Shown here one piece after another: positions 33,362 through 40,085 of a stretch of DNA of 64,000 nt; positions within the stretch are counted from its first letter, which is position 1, and every line of letters starts with the position of its first letter. A program made the translations under genes and the position numbers. The DNA is from Dialister succinatiphilus YIT 11850 (GTDB lineage Bacteria > Bacillota > Negativicutes > Veillonellales > Dialisteraceae). The stretch is taken from positions 239,498 through 303,497 of the forward strand of contig NZ_JH591188.1 in assembly GCF_000242435.1 (NCBI RefSeq), given 5' to 3'. The notes beneath the pieces are model-generated. The model searched no databases. It saw only the letters and a program-made list of their open reading frames with translations, and was not told the origin of the DNA.

Positions 33362-33435
33362 GCGGGTGTAGTTCATCGGTAGAACGCCAGCTTCCCAAGC
33401 TGGACAGGAGGGTTCGACTCCCTTCATCCGCTCCA
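33362..33435 (+). tRNA. tRNA-Gly (anticodon CCC)
   Basis: This is a 74-nt cloverleaf with encoded CCA. The acceptor is GCGGGTG/CATCCGC with one G-T pair. The anticodon stem CCAGC/GCTGG encloses TTCCCAA, placing CCC at 34-36. The T-arm is GAGGG TTCGACT CCCTT. It is followed 12 nt later by a terminator, so it is transcribed alone. Confidence 0.97.
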
Positions 33436-33447
33436 GAAGATAAGGGA

Positions 33448-33488
33448 ACTGTGAAGAAAGGGCGATCCATTCTTCACAGTCTTTTTTT
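33448..33488 (+). terminator. tRNA-Gly terminator
   Basis: ACTGTGAAGAA and TTCTTCACAGT, followed by CTTTTTTT. It belongs to the recurring CTGTGAAGA stem family. Confidence 0.93.
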
Positions 33489-33551
33489 ATGTTCTAAAGA
33501 ACAGCATTCCTTCCTGGAAAGAGGTATGATGAAGAAAACTTTGAAATTCTA

Positions 33552-33580
33552 TTTACAATAATTACTTTAAGTAATATAAT
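33552..33580 (+). promoter_or_regulatory. Promoter of the small exported protein gene
   Basis: TTTACA (33552-33557), a 17-bp spacer and TATAAT (33575-33580). The spacer contains the dyad ATTACT TTA AGTAAT, an operator candidate. Confidence 0.75.
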
Positions 33581-33626
33581 GGCATAAACAGCCAATTCAT
33601 TGGCTGCAGGAAAGGAGTAGATAGAA

Positions 33627-33920
33627 ATGAAAAAAATTACCATGGCTCTCGCAACTGCAGGAATCGCATTGTCCTGCATTTCCATGGGCGTACAGGCCGC
33701 TGACGGCACCGCCGCCGGAGATCCGGGAAGAGACTGGCGCATTGCCCTTTATAACGCTGAAAAGAAAGGCCAGCCGGATCAGAACCAGGATATCCACCTC
33801 TCGGCTCAGCAGAAGGCAGATGTGGAATCCAATAAGGATGCTGTGCAGAAAGCCGATGTGAATGACGTGCACCAGCAGGGCAGAGATTGGAGAATTGCCC
33901 TGAAGAACGCTGGTAAATGA
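33627..33920 (+). CDS. Small exported protein with a duplicated GRDWRIAL motif
   Basis: This 97-aa product has a signal peptide (MKKITMALATAGIALSCISMGVQA, cleavage expected at 24/25). The mature part of about 73 residues has GRDWRIAL at 34-41 and again at 85-92, each followed by (Y/K)NA, separated by a hydrophilic linker rich in Gln, Asp and Lys. The near-identical bookends suggest two copies of a binding element. I recognise no family. It would be periplasmic in a diderm. AAAGGAG lies 10 nt before the ATG. It has its own promoter and terminator. Confidence 0.8.
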   Translation: MKKITMALATAGIALSCISMGVQAADGTAAGDPGRDWRIALYNAEKKGQPDQNQDIHLSAQQKADVESNKDAVQKADVNDVHQQGRDWRIALKNAGK

Positions 33921-33950
33921 TTTTTCTAGTATTTTAAAACCCTGACTGAG

Positions 33951-33980
33951 AAAATGCCGGACCTGGGTCCGGTATTTTTT
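33951..33980 (+). terminator. Terminator of the GRDWRIAL gene
   Basis: ATGCCGGACC TG GGTCCGGTAT followed by TTTTT. Confidence 0.92.
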
Positions 33981-33995
33981 CGCAGTTTATGCGGC

Positions 33996-34023
33996 TTGTT
34001 TCCCTTTTTTAAAAGTGTATAAT
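33996..34023 (+). promoter_or_regulatory. Promoter of the broken diguanylate cyclase gene
   Basis: TTGTTT (33996-34001), a 16-bp spacer and TATAAT (34018-34023), about 45 bp before the first ATG. Confidence 0.55.
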
Positions 34024-34068
34024 GGAACCGTAATAGGAAGGTATCCTGGTTTTTAATGAAAGGCCGGT

Positions 34069-35852
34069 ATGATGATGTGTAGAATCAGGTGGATTGTGAA
34101 ATCACTGAGCTTACCCGTTATGATAGCCGGCCTTTTGCTGACCTTTGGCCTGGACTGCTTTCTTTATATCAGTCACCAGCAGAAGGAAGGGGAAATCTTT
34201 ACGCCCTATGCCATCCATCGACTGGAGGGCATAGACGGCATGGTGAAATGGTAGGATGTGGTAACCAAGATTATGGCCTCCGAGCTGGAGGCTGACCCGG
34301 CAGACTACATGGCCCATCTCCAGGAACCGGCCATGGTGATGGCCATGAATCCCATGATCCGGAGCATCCAGATTCTGCCGGAAAAGGGAGAACCGGTGGT
34401 GTTTACGGCGGAAGATACGAGAAAGATGGATTTTCCCCGCTTCCTGGAAGGTTCCTTGAAGAAGGCTGCGGACACGGCGCGCATGGAACACCGGCTGGTG
34501 CTGGTGGACTCTCTGGACCTGGGACTTCCCTATAAAATGATGGCCTTTCTGCGCCCTGTGTACCGTCATGACGAGAATGGCAACGAATCCTTCTGGGGCT
34601 ATATTATACTGGCCGTAGAGCAGCGCCGGGTCATGAGCACTGCCAATATTTCCAATCTGGGCGCCCAGCAGCTGGACTTCAGCCTCTATCACCGCTATGG
34701 CTGGGAAGATACTCCGCATCTGGTGAAGGAGCGGGGCATGACGGAACAGGGGAATCCCCATGCGGAAAGAATCATTGCCGGAGATCTGTGGTCCATTGTG
34801 CTGCGGCCCCAGGGAGCCACATTAACTGGCTGCTTCTCTTCTTCGCCACCATATCAGGCTTTTCCCTGACCACCCTCATTGCCTTCCTTCTCAGGAAAAA
34901 TGGGGTGCTGAAAAAGGCCAATGGTGACCTGAAGCGGAGCGGCGGCAGGGATCCTTTGACCGGCGTGTTTAACCGCAAAGGCGGCGACGAGGCGGTGGCG
35001 GACTATATGAAGGCCCATGCCGGCCAGAAAGCGATGGTGCTGGCTCTGGATATCGATAACTTCAAGCTGGTGAACGATGTGTACGGACACAGCGTAGGCG
35101 ACGAAGCCCTGAAAACGCTGGTCCGGGATATGAGGGAAACCTTCGGCGAAGAATCCATCATCACCCGAAATGGCGGCGATGAATTCATTCTTTTCCGCCC
35201 CTACGAGGACTTGAGCTCCATTACCAGAGCCATGGATGATTTTACCCAGACTCCCCATACCTTCATGGCCGAGAAGAGGGAAGTGAAATTTTATGCCTCC
35301 CTGGGCTGCGCTGCCTATCCGGAACAGGGCGATTCCTACGGTAATCTCTGCATTCGCGCCGACTATGCCCTTTACGGAGCCAAGCTCAATGGCAAGGCCG
35401 GCTGGCGCCAGTTTGACGGTTCCATTACGGTTACTGACAAACGGTCCCAGTTCGGTTTCAACCTTACCGATGTGGCCGACCATCTTCCCGGCGGCATTCT
35501 GGTACTGAAGGCCACGAAAAAAGGAGAAATCCTCTTTGCCAACAAGGTGATGGTGGACCTTCTGGAATGTGACGACTACGAAGACTTCACGAAATACACC
35601 GGCGGCACCTTCTTCTCTGTGGTCCATCCCGATGACAGAGATCCCATGAAAAAAGAATTCCACCGCCAGCTCTCCAGGACGGATAATCCGGGACAGATTG
35701 ACTTCCTTTCCTTCCGCATGGTGACGAAAAAAGGCCATATCATCGAAGTAGACGATGCGGCCAGAAAGTTCAGGAATCCTTTCTATGGAGACCTCTACTA
35801 TGTATACCTTTACGCCAGACAGGACCGGCTGAAAATCACGGGAAAGGAATAG
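34069..35852 (+). pseudogene. Membrane diguanylate cyclase (sensor-GGDEF-PAS) with two lesions
   Basis: Three pieces in order build one protein of about 590 aa: an N-terminal membrane helix (SLPVMIAGLLLTFGLDCFLYI), an extracytoplasmic domain, a second helix (WLLLFFATISGFSLTTLIAFLL), a GGDEF domain with intact RNGGDEFI, and a C-terminal PAS domain (VADHLPGGILVL onward). A TAG at 34255-34257 stops the first piece, and a one-base shift between about 34788 and 34820 separates the sensor from the helix and GGDEF part. A GGDEF-PAS fragment could still be made from 34788 if started internally. Diguanylate cyclases make c-di-GMP from GTP. The PAS is paralogous to those at 2.1-2.7 kb. Both defects could be assembly errors, but two in one gene favours decay. 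Confidence 0.8.
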
Positions 35853-35917
35853 GGGACTCCTAAGCTGGTGATGGGGCGGTGAAGAAATACATGAATGACA
35901 CAGATACGATTTCGCCC

Positions 35918-36055
35918 GTCATTTCGACCGAAGCGGAGTGGAGAAATCTCACGCCCCATGGTACAGGGAGCATAGCGGCAGGAGTTCTCTCGGCTCAGAG
36001 TCTCGAGAGCCCGGATCTTTCTCCCATACCGGCAGGTTTCTCCGCTCGAGATGAC
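35918..36055. mobile_element. GTCATTTCGA element, copy 1 (about 138 bp)
   Basis: It begins GTCATTTCGACCGAAGCGG and ends CCGCTCGAGATGAC, so the termini are inverted (GTCAT[T/C]TCGA). Inside are GGAGAAATCTC and CTCAGAGTCTCGAGAG. Other copies lie at 43927, 44276 and 47683. It is non-coding. It sits between the cyclase gene and its terminator. Confidence 0.7.
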
Positions 36056-36100
36056 CTATGGGCCTACATCTTGCCATCAGAAAACCGTTATGGAAAAAAA

Positions 36101-36142
36101 GGCTGTGAAGAAATGATTTGCATGTCTTCACGGTCTTTTTTT
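36101..36142 (+). terminator. Terminator, CTGTGAAGA family
   Basis: GGCTGTGAAGA pairs with TCTTCACGGTC (with G-T pairs), followed by TTTTTT. It probably served the cyclase gene before the repeat inserted. Confidence 0.8.
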
Positions 36143-36251
36143 GGTGGGAGAAATTCCATGGGGCTGCGAAGTGATGGCACACTCTGGAAGTTTCCTGCCC
36201 ATCTTGTCACATCCATGCCTTTGGGGCATAAATTTCTGTAAAAACAAGGTA

Positions 36252-36281
36252 TTGGATAGGAAGAAGGCCTTTTCCTATAAT
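36252..36281 (+). promoter_or_regulatory. Promoter of the flavodoxin-cupin-CMD operon
   Basis: TTGGAT (36252-36257), an 18-bp spacer and TATAAT (36276-36281). Confidence 0.65.
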
Positions 36282-36346
36282 AAGGAGAAAGGGTAAAAGT
36301 ACTACTCTGGAATAAAAGGGTTGTGAATTGAAACAGGAGGTTTACT

Positions 36347-36937
36347 ATGTGGAAAAAAGCAGTCATGGGAATGGCAGTGGCAGCAGCGGCCTTGACAATG
36401 AGCGCCTGCGGCGGCGCCTCTCAGGGGAGCGGCAGTTCATCAGGAACGGCCGTGCCCCAGGGAAAGTCCATTGTGGTGTACTATTCCGCCAGCGGCCATA
36501 CGAAGCAGGCGGCGGAAACCATTGCCAAAGAGACAGGCAGTGATCTCTTTGCCATTACGCCGAAGGTGCCTTATACGGAAGCGGATCTGGACTACAATAA
36601 CAGCAGCAGCCGGGTGTCCATGGAACATAAAGACAGCTCCATCCGTCCGGAATATACGGGCGATGCAGCCAACTGGGATGATTACCGGGTCGTGTACCTG
36701 GGATATCCCATCTGGTGGGGCGAAGCGCCGGCCATTGTATATACCTTTACGGAACATCACAGCTTTGAAGGCAAAACAGTGATTCCCTTTGCCACCTCCT
36801 ACAGCAGTCCCCTGGGAGACAGCGGGGAAAACCTGGCCCGGGCTGCCAAAACAGGCACCTGGCTTCCCGGTGAATGCTTCACCGGCGGCGGGAAAACCGA
36901 TGATGTGCTCGGGTGGATTCATTCGTTGAAGAAATAA
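36347..36937 (+). CDS. Flavodoxin-like lipoprotein
   Basis: This 196-aa protein has a lipoprotein signal with lipobox MSAC (Cys at about residue 21), a Gly/Ser linker, and a flavodoxin domain. The FMN-phosphate loop is YYSASGHTKQAA near 45-56, and LGYPIWWGEAPAIVYTF near 118 is the second flavin-contact region. It would be an exported, lipid-anchored electron carrier. ACAGGAGG lies 8 nt before the ATG. It overlaps or abuts the cupin gene, which with the following carboxymuconolactone-decarboxylase-like gene suggests a redox or detoxification unit. Confidence 0.88.
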   Translation: MWKKAVMGMAVAAAALTMSACGGASQGSGSSSGTAVPQGKSIVVYYSASGHTKQAAETIAKETGSDLFAITPKVPYTEADLDYNNSSSRVSMEHKDSSIRPEYTGDAANWDDYRVVYLGYPIWWGEAPAIVYTFTEHHSFEGKTVIPFATSYSSPLGDSGENLARAAKTGTWLPGECFTGGGKTDDVLGWIHSLKK

Positions 36938-36951
36938 GAAAGACGCACCCC

Positions 36952-37377
36952 ATGAACAAGGAAGAAATCAGAAAAGCACTGGAAGAAAAAGGCGCCGTCA
37001 TGGAAATAGGAAGCCCCAACGACGGGTATGCCCGCTTTTTCACCGGCAGAAGCTGGCTTGCCAGCCTGTCTGAAGACAAAGATATTCCCGTGTACAACGT
37101 GACCTTTGAAAACGGCGCCCACACTCACTGGCACATCCATCACGGCACCAGCCAGGTGCTGATTGTGGTATCGGGGAAGGGGTACCTGCAGTATGAAGGG
37201 CAGGCGCCCCGGGAACTTCATCCCGGCGACGTGGTGACCATCCCGCCGGAAGTCAAACACTGGCACGGCGCCGCTCCGGGCTGTCATTTCCAGCACATTT
37301 CCCTTTCCAGGGATGGAGAAGGGGTATCCAATGAATGGCTTGAGCCGGTGGACGAAAAAGGATTTGAGAAATTATGA
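36952..37377 (+). CDS. Cupin-domain protein
   Basis: This 141-aa single cupin barrel has metal ligands in HTHWHIHHGTSQVL and the second motif HPGDVVTIPPEVKHWHGA. It has no signal peptide. I place the start at ATG 36952, 14 bp after the flavodoxin stop; a GTG at 36913 inside that gene is also in frame. Neither has a strong ribosome-binding site, which fits coupling. Its stop overlaps the next start (ATGA). Related three-gene sets in anaerobes pair small cupins with carboxymuconolactone-decarboxylase proteins, but the substrate is unknown. Confidence 0.88.
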   Translation: MNKEEIRKALEEKGAVMEIGSPNDGYARFFTGRSWLASLSEDKDIPVYNVTFENGAHTHWHIHHGTSQVLIVVSGKGYLQYEGQAPRELHPGDVVTIPPEVKHWHGAAPGCHFQHISLSRDGEGVSNEWLEPVDEKGFEKL

Positions 37378-37805
37378 AATGGAATAGAAAAAAGGTACTT
37401 TCTGCTTTCATTGCTGCCATCATGGTCATGGCCGGCATGGAAGTTTCTGCAGAAGCGACGAAAGGAGAACCTGTGACAAAGAAAATCGTACAGACCGCAG
37501 GCAGGGACGTGCTGGGACAGACGGCTCCCGACTTTGCCCGCTACAATGATGACATTCTCTTCGGGGAAGTATGGAACAAGCAGGACGCACTGTCTGTGAA
37601 GCAGCGCTGCCTGATTACGGTCATATCCCTGGTGAGCCAGGGCATCACCGATTCTTCCCTCAAGTACCACATCCAGAATGCCAAAAATAATGGAGTCACC
37701 CTGAAAGAAATGGCGGACACCCTGACCCAGGTGGCCTTCTACGCCGGCTGGCCCAAAGCCTGGGCGGCCTTCCGACTGGTGAAGGAAGTCTATGAAGTGC
37801 CATAA
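37374..37805 (+). CDS. Exported carboxymuconolactone-decarboxylase-family protein
   Basis: This 143-aa product has a signal peptide (KKVLSAFIAAIMVMAGMEVSA) before a CMD/AhpD-like helical domain: SVKQRCLITVISLVSQGITDSSLKYHIQNAKNNGVTLKEM, then ADTLTQVAFYAGWPKAW. The AhpD CxxC pair is absent, so a peroxidase-disulphide role is unlikely and the activity is open. It overlaps the cupin stop by 4 nt (ATGA). Export together with a lipoprotein flavodoxin suggests the pair works outside the inner membrane. Confidence 0.85.
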   Translation: MKWNRKKVLSAFIAAIMVMAGMEVSAEATKGEPVTKKIVQTAGRDVLGQTAPDFARYNDDILFGEVWNKQDALSVKQRCLITVISLVSQGITDSSLKYHIQNAKNNGVTLKEMADTLTQVAFYAGWPKAWAAFRLVKEVYEVP

Positions 37806-37898
37806 ACCATGATTCCCGGGCGCCGGGGCAGGCGTCAAATCATGATTTGCAAAAAGGAGACAGTTTCTTACTCCTTCATGGTTCCGTGATTGTGATGA

Positions 37899-37929
37899 TA
37901 TAATAAAGGCGTCGGCGAAGAGCCGGCGC
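37899..37929 (+). promoter_or_regulatory. Extended -10 promoter and initial hairpin of the MATE gene
   Basis: TGATATAAT (TATAAT at 37899-37904) is followed at once by GCGTCGGC GAAGA GCCGGCGC and TTTA (37909-37932). The hairpin would lie at the 5' end of the transcript, or it may end the preceding operon. Confidence 0.5.
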
Positions 37930-37961
37930 TTTATGTATATGATGGCAAAGGGGGAAGGACA

Positions 37962-39314
37962 ATGAAGAAAATGGATATGATCCATGGCTCCATCGCAGAC
38001 AAGACCTGGTCCTTTGCGCTGCTGCTGGCTATGACAGGCATCTGCCAGCAGCTTTTTAATGCAGCGGACATCCTCATTATGGGCCGCTTTGTAGGGAAAA
38101 GCGCCATGGCCGCCGTGGGGAGCAATGGGCCCGTGGTAGGCATCATTGTGACTCTCTTCATCGGCATCTCCCTTGGCGCCAATGTGGTGATTTCCCAGCT
38201 CACCGGCCGAAAGGACCGGCAGGGCGTGACCAGGGCCGTACACACCGCCATTCTTTCTTCCCTCATCGGCGGCCTTATCATGATGGCAGTAGGGGAAATG
38301 GCAGCATCGCCCCTGATGGACCTTCTTTCCGTACCGGAAGAAGTGCGGCCCTTGTCCCTCCGTTACCTGCGCATCATATTCCTGGCCCTGCCGGGCATAC
38401 TGATGTACAACTTTACCTCCGCCATTTTCAGGAGCCAGGGAGATACCAGGACTCCCTTCCTGTGCCTTTTCATTTCCGGCATGGTGAAGGTGGCATCCAG
38501 CCTGTTCTTCGTCCTGGGCATGGGCATGGATGCAGACGGCGCAGCGGCCTCCACCGTATGCTCCACCCTTCTGAGCAGTTTCATGCTCCTTGCCCTTCTG
38601 TCCCATACATCCCTCTCTGTCCACCTGTCCTTGAAGGAAGCGGCTTTCGACTGGTCCATGCTGAAGAAAATCCTCTCCGTAGGCATGCCTGCCGGCGTCC
38701 AGGGTGCTGTTTTCAGCCTTTCCAACATTGTCATCCAGTCTGCCATCAACAGTCTGGGAACAGAAGTGATGGCCGCCTCGGCGGCAGCCTTCAACCTGGA
38801 AATCATTGCCTACTACGTCATCAATGCCTTCGGCCAGGCCTGCACCACCTTCACCGGCCAGAACTACGGCGCCGGGCTCTTCTCCCACTGCCGGAAAATC
38901 TTTCGCATCACCTTCCTTCAGGGCTTTTGTGCCATGGCGGCGGTGTGCGGCCTTATCCTTTTCCTGGGCAGGCCCCTCCTTTCCATTTTCAGCACCGACA
39001 GGGGTGTCATTGACTTGGGTTATATCCGGCTGGCCTATATTCTGGGCGCCGAAGTGCTGGACCTTATCATCGAAATGGTATCCGGCTTCCTCCGGGGCTT
39101 TGGGAAATCCCTGGGGCCTGCCATCATGGTGACCATCATCATCTGCGGCTCCCGCATTCTCTATGTGGCCACATTCTTCCAGTGGAGCCCCACCTTCCAT
39201 ACCTTGATGGCCGTCTACCCTGTAAGCTGGCTGCTCACGGACCTGGGCATGGGAGCTGTCCTCTTCTACTACAGGAAACTCTACATGGCAGAGGATAGGA
39301 AAATAGAAATATAG
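37962..39314 (+). CDS. MATE-family efflux transporter
   Basis: This 450-aa protein has 12 predicted membrane helices in two MatE repeats (about 15-175 and 235-395). The pattern (SFALLLAMTGICQQLFNAADILIMGRFVG ... GSNGPVVGIIVTLFIGISLGANVVISQ) is that of the DinF/NorM-like bacterial branch. Members export drugs or metabolites using Na+ or H+ gradients; the substrate is unknown. AAGGGGGAAGG lies before the ATG, and a second in-frame ATG follows at codon 4. It is a single-gene unit. Confidence 0.93.
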   Translation: MKKMDMIHGSIADKTWSFALLLAMTGICQQLFNAADILIMGRFVGKSAMAAVGSNGPVVGIIVTLFIGISLGANVVISQLTGRKDRQGVTRAVHTAILSSLIGGLIMMAVGEMAASPLMDLLSVPEEVRPLSLRYLRIIFLALPGILMYNFTSAIFRSQGDTRTPFLCLFISGMVKVASSLFFVLGMGMDADGAAASTVCSTLLSSFMLLALLSHTSLSVHLSLKEAAFDWSMLKKILSVGMPAGVQGAVFSLSNIVIQSAINSLGTEVMAASAAAFNLEIIAYYVINAFGQACTTFTGQNYGAGLFSHCRKIFRITFLQGFCAMAAVCGLILFLGRPLLSIFSTDRGVIDLGYIRLAYILGAEVLDLIIEMVSGFLRGFGKSLGPAIMVTIIICGSRILYVATFFQWSPTFHTLMAVYPVSWLLTDLGMGAVLFYYRKLYMAEDRKIEI

Positions 39315-39365
39315 AGACCCTCCCTGCCTTCATAGGGTATAATACATAAAAAGGAGGATACTGCC

Positions 39366-39872
39366 ATGGAAATGGAACATCGACCTATGCGAAGGAAAGA
39401 CAGACTGGTAACAGAGGAAGGGGAGATACGCCGCATCCTGGATGCCTGCGGCATCGTGCACCTGGGACTTTATGACGAAGGACGGATTTACGTGGTGCCG
39501 GTGAATTATTCCTATACCTATGAGGGAGGGAAACTGTCCCTCTTCTTCCACGGCGCCACGGCCGGACTGAAAAGGGAACTCATAGAAAAGGACGGCCGCG
39601 CCGGTTTTGAAATGGATACAGGAGAAAAGGTCATTCCCCATGATACCAACCCCGCCCTCTATACTAATGCCTACATGAGCATCATCGGCAGCGGCCGGAT
39701 TTCCATCATCCAAGGGAAGGAAGAAAAGAAAGAAATCCTCACATCCTTCATGAAGCAGATTTCAGGAAAAGACTGGACCATCACCGACGGTATGCTGAAG
39801 GGCTGTGAAGTGTACCGCCTGGAGGCCGACGAATTCCAGGCCAAGCGGAACTGCCCCGGGAAAAGACAGTGA
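39366..39872 (+). CDS. Pyridoxamine 5'-phosphate oxidase-like flavin-binding protein
   Basis: This 168-aa protein has a split-barrel fold of the NimA/PNPOx-like group: MRRKDRLVTEEGEIRRILDACGIVHLGLYDEGRIYVVPVNYSY, then FHGATAGLKRELIEKDGRAGFEMD. Members bind FMN or related cofactors, and NimA types are linked to nitroimidazole resistance. That link cannot be inferred from sequence alone. AAAGGAGG lies 8-9 nt before the ATG. It is 51 bp after the MATE gene with a TATAAT at about 39339, so it may have its own promoter. Confidence 0.85.
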   Translation: MEMEHRPMRRKDRLVTEEGEIRRILDACGIVHLGLYDEGRIYVVPVNYSYTYEGGKLSLFFHGATAGLKRELIEKDGRAGFEMDTGEKVIPHDTNPALYTNAYMSIIGSGRISIIQGKEEKKEILTSFMKQISGKDWTITDGMLKGCEVYRLEADEFQAKRNCPGKRQ

Positions 39873-39890
39873 TGGGAGAATAGAGCAAAG

Positions 39891-39925
39891 AAAAAGAGGA
39901 CGCCCTTCAAAGGGCGCTCTTTTTT
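39891..39925 (+). terminator. Terminator
   Basis: AAAAAGAGGACGCCC TTCAAA GGGCGCTCTTTTTT. Confidence 0.9.
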
Positions 39926-39990
39926 ATGGTGCCTTCCCTTCTTTTTGCGCTCTCGATTTCCATTTTTTTCAAGATTTCTCGGGCCTTAAG

Positions 39991-39999
39991 TGGTATAAT
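39991..39999 (+). promoter_or_regulatory. Extended -10 promoter of korAB
   Basis: TGGTATAAT with a poor -35, about 87 bp before the korA start. Confidence 0.55.
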
Positions 40000-40085
40000 G
40001 AAAATGTGTGAGTATGTGTAAAAGCGATTCACCTATATAGATTTCTTAACATTTCCCGTGATTCATCACCAAGGAGGCAGATGGA

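Noticed and set aside
35879-36241. Plus-strand frame of 120 codons
   Set aside because: It reads through a GTCATTTCGA element and a terminator hairpin, with no ribosome-binding site.
37284-39200. A 638-codon open frame antisense to the CMD and MATE genes
   Set aside because: It is His/Gly/Gln-rich and crosses two well-supported genes, so it is an antisense shadow.
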